64,000 nucleotides of DNA from Cristatella mucedo (taxonomy: Eukaryota > Bryozoa > Phylactolaemata > Cristatellidae): positions 7,972,001-8,036,000 of the forward strand of contig WPIO01000005.1 in assembly GCA_009760855.2 (NCBI GenBank). The letters are read 5' to 3'. Below are positions 33,660 through 46,225 of the stretch, piece by piece. Both the position numbers and the translations under genes were made by a program. The notes under the pieces were generated by a model that did no database searches, was not told the origin of the DNA, and saw only the letters and a list, made by a program, of their open reading frames with translations. Position 1 is the first letter of the stretch; every line of letters starts with the position of its first letter.

Positions 33660-33937
33660 AGGCAAACAAAGATGGCTGTCTAGTATTAGCTAGTAAATTG
33701 TATGGCACTGATGGAGTTCGAGAAGGCGGCTATACTGTACTGTAAGTACGAAGAATAAAAGCATGCAAAAAGGTGGATCAACGACGTGGAAAAAACAGCT
33801 GCAGATTCGTAAGCATTTTCAAAGGCTCGTTAGCACGCTGGTTTAGATCCTACTAGCGGAGAGGGCTTGGACACGATGACTACTACTCTGCAGCCGCTTT
33901 CAGCTCTCCGCCACCCCGATTAGCTCTCTCTCTCCCT

Positions 33938-33993
<56 letters not shown>

Positions 33994-35170
33994 GTCTTGG
34001 CTGCCTCTCCTCAGACTGGCCGACTCTGGCTACATCACGCCTCAATACTCATTGATAAGTTTTGGAGAATTTCTGACTCACGAAAGATATCTAAATATAT
34101 TCGCTGACCAACGTGCTCGAGCCAAGTTGAGCGCATGCGCGGCTGGTGAAGGCACGCAATTATTCTCAAATCATTTGCTGCAGCATTATTTCTCCTGTAC
34201 TTAGCTTTGAAATGCTTATTTATTCAGCTTGTTGACTTTTTCACAAGCCGAAAACAATAAAAGCGTAGATATCGCCTTTGATAAACACGTAGATTCTTTT
34301 TTGAGATCCATCTGAGCGAGTCATGATGTAAAGCAATAGCGGGTGCATTATGGTTTCAATACTTTCCCGACGAGACACTCCGCAATTATCCTGGATAGCT
34401 GGCAAAAAAGCGCACGATGCAGTTTGAGATTTAAGTTAGGTGGATAATCATCAGGCCATGTTCTGTGTTACACGTTGAATAACTGAGCTTTGTCATTCAG
34501 AGTCGAGTCGGTAGAATCATATTGGACAGATGCGTGTTGACCACGGGCTGGTCAGCTTGAAAAAACCTGACTATAAAGATTCATTTCTATGGCATATTTG
34601 TCATTTTGGCAAAGTGACCAACACGCGGATGAGCGACCAGTGACAAAGTGAACAGCACTCTAATACTTAATTCAATTGAGTCACCCAACGAAGCATTGAG
34701 CAGGCTTCATTCGGCCTACAGACTACCTGTAGTTTACCTGCTTGCCTGGTCGTACAAGGTTTGGGAGCACGATGCCTTGGTCATATTAGTCACTCGCAAG
34801 ATGGTTTGTAAGTCTGCAAGGTTGCAAGTCTGCAAGGTCGCAAGTCTAACATTTGCCAGTTCTAGCCACCCCGTCTCTTCCCCAGTGCTGCTGCTTTACG
34901 TGTGGGAGAGGCCAGTAATAATTATAGGTATATCAGCTCGGAAACCCCTCATCACACCTACTGGCTTTAAAATGAATGATGACAGTGGAGCCGACGAGGA
35001 AGCAACTGACTAAAGTTCAAAAAAATTCAGACTGCTGAAAACGAAACGTGCAAGCTAAATAATCTTTTGCTTCTCATGGCCCAGAAACCAGCAATGCACT
35101 AGCACGTGAGCACGCAGACAAGTTGTGACGGATGATGATTCCACGCCATCGGACGGGCTGGCTGGCTTAC
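33660..35170. other. Intron between exons A3 and A4
   Basis: It holds the (CT)n array at 33927-33989 and a short GTCTGCAAGGTTGCAA duplication near 34815. A 121-aa plus-strand ORF at 34648-35013 has no recognised family. Confidence 0.4.
33927..33990. repeat. (CT)n microsatellite
   Basis: CCCT-interrupted start and then pure CT. Confidence 0.97.
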
Positions 35171-35283
35171 CAAGTGCTGGCGGACAGGTGCAGGTATATG
35201 AAAAATATTCGTCGGTACACGTGGCGCCATTGATGCATGGATTGCTGGCACACTGATTCGTTATGTCTTGTTCGCATGTCACT
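35171..35283 (-). CDS. EGF-repeat exon A3
   Basis: The exon has 113 bp and enters in phase 2 after AATCTTTAG. It leaves in phase 1 at CTTG|GTAAGC. It encodes VTC (closing the preceding EGF with exact C5-x8-C6 spacing) and then one EGF, DITNQCASNPCINGATC through CTCPPALG. The last Cys comes from exon A4. Exon B3 has the same length and phases but uses a GC donor at the same position. Confidence 0.88.
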
Positions 35284-35844
35284 CTAAAGATTAGCTGCGC
35301 CAATATTAGCTTACTTCGTAGGTAAAACAGCGACCACGAATGGCTTTAAAAAGGACATTAGTACAAACCGATTGGATTGCCATCAATAGTGAAAAAAAAT
35401 TCAACTGTCAAGTAAGGTCATTCAAAATAAATCAAGTGTCCAATTGATCGCATACTTAGCATAGACTTTAAAAAACACTGTTTATGAACAATAGCATGCC
35501 ATTTTCAAATCAACTAACTTGCTTGAATAAATAACGTTTGATCTTTTATGGTGACCGAGCCTTACTTTCTGTGCTTAATGCTTGGGAAAATATCTATTTC
35601 AATCCTTCTAAACGCAGATAGTATTCACTCGTTCGTGCTCAGGAGCGTCACAAAAAAGAGCTGTGTGCTATTTTTCATCCGTCTTAGCATTGCCAAAAGA
35701 TTACACTTTAGGTTTCAAGAAATTTTGAATTAAGCCATTCGTGGATCTCAAAATACAATGAAAGAAATCACACTTTTCGAAAAAGAAATATTCCGGACTT
35801 TCTGCCTTTCTGTGATAATTTTACCTGCATCACTGCCGTAGAAA

Positions 35845-35930
35845 TAATAATTTGCATCGCCCTGAGAGAACCTAATTTATATCTAGGTACTTTCAACTCG
35901 CTGGTAGAGAAGCATTAACCAAGAGCTAAC
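35845..35930 (-). mobile_element. Decayed L2 LINE tail
   Basis: AATAATAATTTGCATCGCCC, TGAGAGAACCTAATTTATAT, CTAGGTACTTTCAACT match the hairpin tail weakly. 35.28-35.84 kb shows nothing else. Confidence 0.6.
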
Positions 35931-36179
35931 GACAAGCTTATCCTGCTTAGTCGAGCATGCTAAAGCACAATTATCATTCTCAGACAATCACGCCGAAGCA
36001 CTTAAAGAAGCACTCACGTATTCTGGTTAGTGTTACCTCTGTTAATTACATGCACTGAATCATGCATAGGATAGCACGCAGAGCACACAACAAGGAGACA
36101 AGTTTCTACGGCGTAGAGAAATTCGAGCGGAACAGGTGCACTATTAGCTGAGATTAAGGTGATGCAAATTCAATTATGA

Positions 36180-36500
36180 TGGTAAAAGAATCCAAAAGCA
36201 AGTTTAAGACTCTTACTACTGTCAAACTGAGGGTCGGATCCCTAAAAGATTTTTATTTAGATCGAGAAGCGGCGACATTATTTGAAGCCAAGGAGCGGAT
36301 GGTGGAAGAGCAAATTGGTGGAGCAAGGAGGTCGTATGGCTGGTCTACTGAAGCCATTGAAGCAAAGAGAGGATCTTGGAGTCGGTTCACTGCTTGATAG
36401 GAAGCCAGTGAAGCTCGGATAGCACGATTCCTGTGGCAGGTACACCGTTGACGACAGAACAGACGGGTTGCCGCGTCTTGCACCAGTTGAAGTCAATTAG
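36180..36500 (-). mobile_element. Divergent L2-type LINE fragment
   Basis: Minus-strand reading gives LVQDAATRLFCRQRC and LASYQAVNRLQDPLF, positionally like LQNSAARLVC..LPVKQRIDFKVL. A separate, old subfamily. Confidence 0.55.
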
Positions 36501-36509
36501 TGGCATGGG

Positions 36510-37370
36510 CCACGAGTCAGGAATATAGGGAACTACATCAATCTAGACGGGCATTTAAATATCAACGACCATGTGACCGGAAAGTTATTCGGCAATGGCT
36601 TTGTAGCTAGGGAGTAACAATTCACAGCCCTCTTGTATCTACAAGAAGCAAGACGTGCAGGCTTTACTCTTCAGCCTGGCGACGCAGGAAAATGGTGTCC
36701 GGTTCGCTAATGCAGCCACAATCACGATCGACCGGCGTGTCAAGGCCATTTCCTATATCTCCGTATAATTCCTATATACTCCAACTCCTAGGCTATCCTA
36801 AAAACAATCAGCTGACTTCCAACATTTTTTTGCTACGCCAATGGTCTCCCGGATGTCCTGACGACTAATGATTCATGGTGACGCTTAACTGATTTTAACT
36901 GTTTTGCTTATATGGCCACTGCGTAGAAGAGTCGTTGGGGCTATCACTCTGCTCAGACAGTGCGATGAAGCAGTGCCTGGTGTAAAACTCAAATCCAAGG
37001 CCCGGGACGCGAAATGTGGAGCACTTTACCTCTCGGCTATGACCCAGAGACCAATCTAGCTACAAAACTTCGATTGACAAGCAATTACTTATTTCATTTT
37101 TAGTCTGTTAATGAATGATTCAGCAGGGAACTTTGTGAATGACGCCTGACAAAAAAGCTGTGCAAGCGGCAAGCGATCTTTTTTTACACTGCAGCCATCG
37201 CTCGGCTCTAGCGACTGAGGGCAGCATAGCTCAAGGCGTTCGTATGAGAAAATCAAGAGCCATATGGCCTGCGTCATTTCGATCAATCAAGTGGTTCCCT
37301 ACAGATCGTTCTTATTTGCGATTCACCCTCAAAGTAGCCTTGAAGCACGCTGCAGGAATAAGCTCACAGT
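36510..37370. other. Intronic stretch, nothing recognised
   Basis: No coding or repeat signature seen. Confidence 0.35.
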
Positions 37371-37373
37371 TAC

Positions 37374-37607
37374 CCGCTCGTGCCGCCAAAACAGGAACAA
37401 GTGAATGAGTTTTCGCCGTCTACGCACGTTCCGCCATGGAGACACGGAAGAGACGAGCACTCGTCGACATTTTTTTGGCAGTGTATTCCTTCGAATCCCG
37501 GTCTGCACAGGCAATGAACCTTCAAATGTCCGTCGATGCACTGCGCCTTGTTACGGCAAGGATTCGAAATAAGACATTGGTCCACCGGGTCCACTTCGCA
37601 ATGCCTC
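37374..37607 (-). CDS. EGF-repeat exon A2
   Basis: The exon has 234 bp, phase 2 to 2. The acceptor ends GAGCAG|G and the donor is GG|GTAACT. It starts RHC, closing the sixth domain of exon A1. It then encodes one whole EGF (VDQCLISNPC start, CRPGFEGIHC end) and a second, calcium-binding type EGF beginning NVDEC, with CVDGENSFTC in the middle, open at CFGGTSG. It pairs with exon B2 (231 bp, same phases), which also has xxDQC then a DEC/NEC domain. Confidence 0.9.
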
Positions 37608-38089
37608 CTGCTCGTACAGAAGACATGTGACCAAATTGACATTGAAAGGAAATCGCAGGCGGCTCAGCAGCCTGCACTGCATTTCAGACGAGATAGGCAG
37701 CCAGCTGTGCGGATTCGACAAGATGCAATCAAAGCAGACGGTCTGGCTCGCTGAGTGATCGATGGCGATGCGGTGTAGGAAGGCTCGGGCGCGATGCAAG
37801 CAATATCAGCTTGGTGTCACCAGCGGGCCGCTCGCTTGCTGCTGCCTTTCCCTCTCACACGTTTTCTAGCGACATCGTTCGCCGAACAAGACCTGCGCCT
37901 AAAGTCCCAGTCTCCTATACTGCCTTCGTTAATTAGCAGGGCAAGTCGGCCGGCCCCCTCGATCTGCATAAATGTGCGTGCAGCTGGCCTCATGCCAGTA
38001 GAGCAATTTAGTTTTACATAGAAGCTTGCAGCGAATAGTTCATTCATCTTGTATTGTCTTTAACGACATCATTTTCAGTTTCTATTTGT

Positions 38090-38392
38090 CTCTTATGTTT
38101 AGCATATAAGCCTACGATATGCGATACAAAGTCTTACGCAACGATAACTACTCTTCTGCCACCGACTATGGCACATCCTTTCCAGCCGTCCTAGACTGCT
38201 ACTTTCATGCTGCTCCTTCCTCAACTGCTCTCCTGACTCAGCTATGCTTCTTACTTTCTCTTTTTTGCGTTAGATGAAATCTGTCGGCTGCCAAATACGT
38301 GCCGAAAGCCGCTTAGGCTGTGAGGGCACTAAACAAAACTCTCCTGAGTAACACTTACTTAGTCTTTGTGGCTTTCTGGAGTTAAAGACGGA
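38090..38392 (-). repeat. Near-complete copy of unclassified ~260-bp repeat family
   Basis: On the minus strand: GTCTCCGTCTTTAACTCC, CACAGCCTAAGCGGCTTTCG, AGTCAGGAGAGCAGTTGAGG, ATGTGCCATAGTCGG. Same order as the 29.4 kb copy. Confidence 0.8.
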
Positions 38393-38914
38393 GACATATG
38401 CATACATAAAGTCTACTCAATGCTCAATTTTTAAAGTAAAATGAGATCACGCGATTAAGAAAAAATTCCACAGCGCATGATTTAAAATCGTTAATCAACT
38501 CAGGACTTTTTAGGTGTGGATATTACGAATAATTCCTTTAAAAATCCTATTAGAGAAGAAATAACTGAGCTTAGTTATTCAGTCAGTGTTAATTGGCAGC
38601 GTAATACAGAATTTCCCGATACTAAATTTGAACCCACTACCTGATTAATTAAGCGCAATCAACTGACCTCTGGGTTAAGCTCTTGGCCGCCGAAATCTAT
38701 GTGAAATAACTTGGCTGCGGCCTTATGTCCACCTGCGGCTAAACCTAGGAGCTGACTATGCAGAGGACCTGTGCAGCATCGGCTTAACAGAAACCAGTTC
38801 TAGTTTAAGTCGAGCAAAGAAGCACCAGTTAATTTTTGGCACCGCCGGCATAGCCACAGATGACGTTCGAGTTGGACCACCTGGAAGCCGTTTTACAGAT
38901 AATGTGAGAGATAG

Positions 38915-38990
38915 TTTACCACTTAGTTAAAGCGCTCGCCTTTCACGATCCAGGCCGTCGGTTCGAGTCCGCGAGCTGAAAGTTCTATAT
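38915..38990 (+). mobile_element. tRNA-like SINE head
   Basis: A-box-like TTAGTTAAAGCGCTCGCC, B box GGTTCGAGTCC at 38960-38970, then GCGAGCTGAA. A true tRNA gene is unlikely because no acceptor stem closes it. Confidence 0.6.
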
Positions 38991-39598
38991 TTTTTATAAG
39001 AATTTTGACGGTCTTAGGCTCCTGTGCAGCTGTATATTGTAAATAAGGCTTTTTAATCCGCTTGTCTACGTTTAAGATACTTGGCCGCCATTTTTCGCTA
39101 AAACTCAATCCAATTGTGTCAGAGCTCTGAAATTTGATTGCAGGGATAAGGGCGGATCTTACTTATGTATTTGTTGCAAAATCTCCAAGTTGGCCTGAGA
39201 AAGTTGCTATTCGGTTGTATTTGCAGGTCGAAGCAGCGGCTACACCGCTGTGTCTCCTCCTTCCACCCAGCATGGCAGATGACAGCTGGACCTGTTCCAA
39301 GCCTTGCTGGCTTTACGACTTCAGTCTCGTATTCCTAGTCTGCTAGTTTTATCAAAAGGTCTTTGATTTGTGTCTTTCCATACGTAGCTACTGCCTACTT
39401 AGCTGAACGAACTCGCCCGCAGTTTGAAAAATTGTCTTGTTAGCGTCTCAATCAAACGCCTAATGCCTGTCTAATTTGTCTACTAGAACACCCAAAGATG
39501 AAATGAAGCGAGCAGTCCTACTCATGCTGTGACCAGAGTGCGTTGCTCGGCAGCAGCTAAGGGGCGCTCTGCAGTTAACCGGTTCGCCCGATAGTTAC

Positions 39599-40390
39599 CC
39601 AGTCAGCGGAGGATTGCAAACGCAGCTGTAGAGCGTGTCGTCGTCCGTTGGGTAGCAGGTGCCGCCTTCTTGGCAAGGCAACGTCGCGGCACACACGTCG
39701 GTCCTAATGCTGCACGCTCGACCTTCCCAGCCCCGAAAGCAGCGGCAGTGCAGGTACTCATCACCCTGTTCCGTGAAGCACGAGCCCTCCTGGCAGTAGT
39801 AGTCGCCGCACACTCGAGCCGGCACGGTGCAGCGGCTGCCCCACCATGCGTCGCCGCAGCTGCAGGCCGCCGTACCCGTCCTGCCGACGATGCACGTTCC
39901 GTTATTAGCGCACCTGATCCTGTCGCAAAGCCCGTCGACTAGCCTGTTGGCCGCGGCCGGCTGTCGATGCTGGCAAACACTGCCGAACCAGCCTTGCGCG
40001 CATCGGCAGACGAAGCCAGCACGGCCATCCACGCCATCTAGCCTCGGTAGCTCTTCACAGACGCCGTGGACGCAGGGGTTCGATCGGCAGAAGCCGGTAG
40101 CCGGCGAAGAGCAGTTGACTCCCATCCACCCAGCAGAGCACTTGCAGAACTGGGCCGTCTGCTCAAGTATGACGCACGCGCCGCCGTTCGAGCACGCAGC
40201 CTGCTGGCTGCAGCTGTGGCCCAGATAGTCGCAGAACTGGCCCGTCCATCCTTTCGGACAGATGCAGAGTGCGGCTCCGCCGGCAGCGGTGACAGCGCAG
40301 TGGCCGCGAGAGCACGGGCTCGACGCAGAGCAGGCTGAGCTGCTCCCCTTGGCGAGGCTTCCAAGCCTCCCAAGCGAGTCGAGCGGGTAA
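39599..40390 (-). CDS. EGF-repeat exon A1 (five complete EGF domains and most of a sixth)
   Basis: The exon has 792 bp (264 codons), entering and leaving in phase 2. The acceptor reads TTCTCTTGCAG then T; the donor is GG|GTAACT. Cysteine patterns include CASSPC, CSQQAAC, CRSNPC, CDRIRC, CGDYYC and CAATLPC as domain starts, with CxC..GW.G..C ends such as CICPKGWTGQFC. The sixth domain lacks its last Cys, which the next exon supplies with normal C5-x8-C6 spacing. It is the longest exon and GC-richer than its surroundings. The linker between the third and fourth domains is long and Ala/Asn-rich. Its last two domains match exon B1. No signal peptide or start is present, so an upstream exon must exist. 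Confidence 0.9.
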
Positions 40391-40464
40391 CTGCAAGAGA
40401 ATCGCAGCAGTCACGACATCGCTGGCTGCGAGACTTGGCTTCTTTCATTTCTATCTAATTTTGT

Positions 40465-40565
40465 TTAATTATTAGGATCGTCGGAACAAGCCCTGTGGCG
40501 TATGTAAAGCTCTTGAATAGTGATTAATTCTGCGATGGTGCTATACAATTGAGCCTTTCTTTTCC
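40465..40565 (+). mobile_element. SINE 3' part with LINE-like tail
   Basis: GAACAAGCCCTGTGGCGTAT, GTAAAGCTCTTGAATAGTG, ATGGTGCTATACAATTGA. The tRNA head is degraded. Confidence 0.6.
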
Positions 40566-40569
40566 ATCA

Positions 40570-41130
40570 ATCTTATTTTGCAACTACCAGAGGCGGCGAC
40601 AGAATGCAGTGTTGCGCTTTAGTGGGCAGTTTGGGAGCTCAGCAGAATAGACTAGAGAGGTAGAGACAAAGATACTACTTTGTATAACCATTTCCATTTA
40701 CAAGATTCTGGCTATGTTGGTAAGCAAGCAAATAATAGATGCAACTTTCTCGAATGGGAACCACTACTCTAGAATGCGCTAATACGCTAACTGCAGCTGT
40801 GCAAATCATACTCTTTTTTAATGACTGCAATGTCTGGAGGTAATGTCGAACGGCTGGCGAGCTTAGCGTGACACGTCAGGTGGAGGTCAGGTGACACACA
40901 CAACTCCATAGTAAAGAGGAATGTCTGATATGCGTGCATAGCGCCATCCCAGCTTCAGCAACAGTGAGCTGCCAGAGCGACTTCTGGAACTCTCAATTTT
41001 CTATAACCAAAATAAAACCATCACTCGTGAGGAAGAAATTTTACCTTTTTGGCTCAAATATTTTTGAAATTATAGTCATCCTCTTAAGCATACACTAACG
41101 CTTTAGGGCTACATATGTATAATATATATG
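40570..41130. other. Upstream DNA, nothing recognised
   Basis: No 5' exon or promoter of the EGF gene could be identified. Confidence 0.35.
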
Positions 41131-41134
41131 GGCG

Positions 41135-41295
41135 TCTCTGTGTATGTGACTCTGAAAAACCACAAAGGCTTAGTTGTTAATATGTTGGAGAGTTTTCTAT
41201 AACATACTCTTAGCCAAAGTAGCCCGTGATAGCCAATGCACTTCGTCTCAAGCAGTAAAAATTGTCAGCAGTGTCGCTGAGTGAGAATGACAGTT
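41135..41295 (+). repeat. Copy of unclassified ~260-bp repeat family
   Basis: GTCTCTGTGTATGTGACTC, CCACAAAGGCTTAGTTG, ATGCACTTCGTCTCAAGCA parallel the 29.4 kb copy. Confidence 0.6.
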
Positions 41296-41459
41296 ACGGA
41301 AGCAATTATTAATAAAGTATTGATAAATTATAAATAAAATATGAAGGTGGGGAAAAAATATTCAAGATGGGAGAAGATATTTTGTTCGTTGGACAAAAAT
41401 CTTAGAAGTGGATCCTACAGTCAATATTTCGCAGAATAAACTGCCCGGCTGCCAGCGGT

Positions 41460-42260
41460 CATTATGTGAAAGAATGGTGCAGAAAATGTTTAGTCCACGT
41501 CGGGCTAAGGGGCTTGAGGAGGCCTGGGGAAGCAGCTCGCCTTTGTATGAATGGTATGAACAAGCCCTGTGAATCTTTTGCGTGAGAATGTATCCAAAAT
41601 TTGGTTGTGAATAGATAAGTCAACGGGGAGCTATGGCAGCTCCTTAAGCAAAAGAGAGGCGTGATTGCTTTCTGAGCTTTTAGAGTCAGCTTAGCGGCCA
41701 CCTTCATCACCAACTTTAGAGACTGGATGGCGGTTTTGGTAGCCCTACCGGAACTGTGTTGTGGTAGTCCAGTCTAGAGAGAATAAATGTACTAGATCTT
41801 TTGCCATCTTCTACGGTATGCAGTCCCAATGAAGTATGTAGTCCTAATCGTGGATAGCGATTAAATGTGATGTCCAGCAGTATAGGCGTCAAAAGTATGT
41901 TAAAGAGGACGCCGTATCCATTTAAGTTTTGACGAGTTTTGTTTTTTCAGAAGAGCCCGGTTTCTTATCATCATTTGACTTAAGGGGAGAGACCGACATC
42001 CAGGACTAAATATCTGCAAGACTGGTGTTTAGCTTTATTAGTCAGTCAAGCTGACTCTGTGGGGCCTTAATGGCAATCGTAACCTTATATCAGCACCATT
42101 GTACCATATGAACATGATAGCCAACGCAGTGAGCCTTAATTAACCTCTCCGGAGGCTCTCAATAAACTGAAAGCAGCAGTGGACTGAGAACAGACCCTTG
42201 TGAAACTCGGAGGCAACTGTTGACGTACGTAAGATTTGACTACCGAGCTTGACCACCTGC
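41460..42260 (-). mobile_element. Divergent L2-type LINE
   Basis: The minus strand at 42.14-42.22 kb reads VSQGSVLSPLLLSVY, the RT GVPQGSVLGP motif. At 41.75 kb it reads SRLDYHNTVPVGLPKP, the SRLDYCNSLLAGLP motif. Heavily mutated. Confidence 0.7.
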
Positions 42261-42294
42261 CTGGGCACAATCTAATTAGTACAGTTTGAACGAT

Positions 42295-42740
42295 GCTTGT
42301 GCCCTGTCTGCTAGCAGCCCTATCATGCCAGGGCTTCATCAGCCAGAGCAACGTCAGATTGAGCCTTTAAAGGATAGAGCATTTTTCATCCAGAGTCATT
42401 TCATGCTAGTGCCCTGATCAGCCCGAGCACTGTCAGGCCAAGCACTCTCTGCTAGATGGGCAAGATCGAGTGCTCGAGCCTCAAGCTGGAAGGCGCCACC
42501 TTCAACATTCACCCATCTAGCGTCACTGCAGTGACCTCTGTCCATGATCTGGACTGACTTTGTATTCCAATACGACATGTGCCGTTGGATGAGCACGTTG
42601 CCTCCATTGATAAGTCAGCCTACTTTCACCAAAGGATGGCCCCATCATACTAGAACTCTATCAGCCAGAACCCTGTCGCGACAGGAATCAATCTGCTTGA
42701 GTCCCGTGATGCCAGAACCCTATCATACCAGAGCCCTAAC
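42295..42740. repeat. Degenerate minisatellite
   Basis: Recurrent AGCCCTATCATGCCAGA-like units (for example 42320-42360, 42405-42450, 42640-42735) with varying spacing. Confidence 0.55.
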
Positions 42741-42744
42741 ACCA

Positions 42745-43270
42745 AACAATAATTATAACAATAGTAAATTTGTATAGTGTCCCCAGAGAACTGATTTTCT
42801 TTTAGGCAATTTTCATAGGCTGCAAAGGAAGCGTGGTCGAATAGTTAGCGGTAGTATGCTCAATGACAACAAGCATAGCATATTTAGAGACGACATAGAC
42901 AGGTTCTGCATGCAAAAATGGTTAGTGGCAGCATGCACAGTATCAGCACGCATAAGTAAATAAATAAAGAATTACATGGACCCACCAAATTCTGTGATAA
43001 AAAGATGCGTTTTAGCTTCTTTCTAAATGTCGTCAAGTCATGGGACGTCGTGACGTCAGTCAGGAGTGCGTTCCAGGCTTTGGGTGCATGGAAACAAAAG
43101 GCACAATCTCCAAAGGATTTGAGATTCGTACGATGTGTAGCTAAACGATTAGATTCAGAAAACCGAGTGCTACTATGCTTAGCCTGGTGGGGATTAGAAC
43201 TGATTGGTAGGCTGGGGCGAAAAAATAAATATACTTAAAAACGAGTGGCACAGCCTTGAAGTCAATGCGC
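42745..43270 (-). mobile_element. L2 LINE 3' end
   Basis: Starts AACAATAATTATAACAATAG, then hairpin tail, UTR (GGCAGCATGCACAGTATCAG) and ORF2 end. Confidence 0.88.
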
Positions 43271-43274
43271 TTGA

Positions 43275-43845
43275 GCTCTATCGTGGACCAATATCAGCCA
43301 AAAACCGTGTGGATATGAGCCCTATCATCAGTAGATGGTTGGGAAAGTTTTTCTGTACATATCAATTATTGAAGAACATAAAGCTCCCAGACGTTCGACA
43401 ACGTATACAGCTAACTTTATCAAACCGAATCAAATTTTTTTTCTAGAACTTGTTATGCTAGCAAAGCTTAATTTGCATTTCTAATTTCAGTCTGATACGT
43501 ATATTATTAGCAAAGTTACGGAATTTAGAAAGCATCAAGCTCAATTGAAAATGAAGCTATATAAAAGTCACAAGAATGAACCTCAACCAGCTTTACGCAT
43601 GTACCTTGATCTACAAAGGTTCAGAAAGTTTGAAGGCAATCGCATATGATGATGCAGAAATTGGTAAATTGTTTTATTTGTAGATATTTTGCTTCCGGTT
43701 TACATCGGGGTTAGACATATTTTGAATATTCATATTTTCTTATAAGAGATGCCTTCAGAACTTCCAATCCCATTTCCAGCATGCTTGTTTTTAAAGTACC
43801 CTAAACAAATATTCGATTGGCGGACGAATTGTATACACATTTTCT
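43275..43845. other. AT-rich upstream DNA, nothing recognised
   Basis: No gene, RNA or repeat match seen. Confidence 0.35.
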
Positions 43846-43849
43846 TGAC

Positions 43850-43965
43850 ATTTCTCCCTAACGACCAAGGTAGTGGACACCAGCCCTGCGGAGTATGTAA
43901 AGTTCCTCGATAGAGATGCCTAAATAGAGATTATAGTAGTATAGTATAATCTTGTGGTATTATAA
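43850..43965 (+). mobile_element. SINE remnant
   Basis: AACGACCAAGGTAGTGGACA, CCAGCCCTGCGGAGTATGTA, AAGTTCCTCGATAGAGATG. Confidence 0.6.
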
Positions 43966-43969
43966 AAAT

Positions 43970-44820
43970 GATATATATATATTATATATTATCTCACACT
44001 TTATGTTAAGCACGTTATTTTCGGAGCAGCAAATTCGAGGATAACTTATGCAAAGTCACAGAGAAAATAATACTTGGTTGAATACCAAAAAATAAGATCC
44101 GCATCATTCAAGGAGTCACCCGAGGGATGTCTCTAGCACCGGAGGAATAATCTACAAAGAAGAAGTTCTATCACTTGGATAAAAGCGACGCTAGAAATCT
44201 AGCTAGTGCAATTTAGAATATGGCTGCAATTTGAAAAATGCACACTACTTAAATCTCCATCGAAATTGTAATGCAAATCTAGTAGGCAATTAAACTCTGA
44301 CAGATAAATTTCTGACATTAGATATTCATGCAAGACTTAATATGTATGTTTTTCCTAGAAAAATGCTCTTGACTGGTTAATTCCAAGAAGCTAAGAAAGG
44401 AATGCTGCGGAGTACATTTTGCTATTCAAGCCACCGCCTATCCCTGCTTCCAAGACCTACAATATTTTCTGCATTTGATATGCATTTGATATTATATGAA
44501 ACGCTCTTGACAGCGCTTACAGGATTTACATTTTTCCCTACGAAATCCCAAATAAACGGTACTCATAATCAGATGTCTGCAATAACAAAAAAATTGAAAA
44601 TACTTCTAACATATTTGTTCCTCAAAATATTTCCATGCAAAGTTGTACCGTAAAGGTTCAAATTGTGCCTAGCAAACCTACTGGCTTTCCATGCTAATTG
44701 AATACTAACCCAAAACTTAATAGTTTTATTTTTTCTATACTACTTGTCAAACTATTATTTTTCAACTTTATTACAAACCTCAGCAAGCATGGACTCACTA
44801 CTGCTCTCCTAGTATATAAT
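43970..44820. other. AT-rich upstream DNA, nothing recognised
   Basis: No supported feature. Confidence 0.35.
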
Positions 44821-44824
44821 TTAA

Positions 44825-44965
44825 TGTGATGTAATTTATTTCTGTTTGTTACTCTACAAAGCCACAAAGACTAAGTGGGTGTGACGCAGGAGTGTTTATC
44901 AATTTCGCACTCAAATCCTAAACGGAATTCGGTGTGCATGCAGTAGCCAAATTATTCTTAGCAAT
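44825..44965 (+). repeat. Copy of unclassified ~260-bp repeat family (5' half)
   Basis: TGATGTAATTTATTTCTG, CCACAAAGACTAAGTGGGTG, CGGTGTGCATGCAGTAGCC. Confidence 0.7.
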
Positions 44966-44969
44966 TCTA

Positions 44970-46160
44970 CCTCCTTCTTATTTAATGATAATAATAAATG
45001 CGTGAGATTATTTAAATTCTGAGCCTAAAATGTTGGAGATTCAGTGTCGCAATACATTAAAGACCCTGGTATCTGCCCGTTGCAACTGCAGAACAACTGA
45101 ATCGCAGTCGGCAAATAAATCGATAGATCTACAGGACCCGCCATAGAAAGGCACTAGTTTATCACTCTGAGCCGAATATTGTATCGTGGTTTGAATTTTT
45201 TCTCTGGAGATCTTCAAACCCCGTAATCGTATTTCAAACTGCTATCCTTGCTTTGATAGTTCTATCACCTATATTTACCTTAATTCTCTATCTTTTGCCC
45301 TTGTATACTACGATATTCCTAGTGCAAACCTCGTTTAGCATTTCTGCCTAGACCTATCACCCGCACAAGCCGCTTTACTCATTCTTTGAATCGTAGAAAT
45401 CTACAAGCATTTCTTCCTCGATTCATAGCATAATGATTGTTAGTTAGCCTGCTATGTAGGCAAATGTACGTTTGATTGACCGATCGGCTCGCCGATGCTC
45501 TTTCTAAGTCTGCTCTTAGCAACAGAGCGACGTCATTATCGTAGTTATTTTTCTTGCACCAAAAATAAAGTGCGATTCATTTCAGCAGAAATAGAAATGC
45601 TGCGTTCTATTTGTTATGCTTCTACCTTGCTGCCAAAATCCACAGTAATTGTGCTTTCCAATGCGGGACAATAGAAGTCGTTGTCAGCTTCACGTATGCC
45701 GCTGCGCCTTCCAGCATGAGTTGGTACCAATGGATTGAAAAGACCTCCAAGCTTTTCCTAGTGCAAACAAAGTTTCTCGACAACACACAAATGTCGCAAG
45801 ATATCCCCTCGCTAGTGCATCGTGAAGAATTTCCGCTCGCAATAAGTGATTTGCGCTGTGTAGCTGCATGATTGTCAAACAGACGGCAAACCTGAGATTG
45901 TGGCAGGAAATATTGATTCAGTCTTCGCATAGACGGCCGTTAATTCTTTTGGAATTTGCAACCTGTAGTGATGGCAACGTGTGACCGGAAACCAGCAAAG
46001 CTGTAGCGATTCCATTCGACAGTGATTGAAATCTCATCTCATGGGATGGCTCATGTGTTCACATCCGTCTGCGACGGTTCGCGATTTGCAAACGCACTAA
46101 CTCCAACTGATTTTTTAATCGAATTTCTGGCCCTCCATATTCTTAGTTACTGGATTTGTG
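44970..46160. other. Upstream DNA, nothing recognised
   Basis: Overlapping ORFs on both strands at 45.61-45.93 kb (86 and 102 aa) have no family signature. Confidence 0.35.
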
Positions 46161-46199
46161 ACGTTATGTTCTGACTTAATACTCATTACAACGAAATCT

Positions 46200-46225
46200 C
46201 CCAACCGGGGGTATAAATAGAGTAC
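46200..46225 (+). promoter_or_regulatory. TATA-box-like element
   Basis: GGGGGTATAAATAGAG at about 46206-46221 is a textbook core-promoter match, followed by about 300 bp of C-rich sequence unlike its surroundings. It could be a retroelement LTR or a chance match. No ORF depends on it. Confidence 0.35.

Noticed and set aside
45611-45930. Overlapping ORFs of 86 aa (+) and 102 aa (-)
   Set aside because: No recognisable domain or splice support; mutual antisense frames make chance likely.
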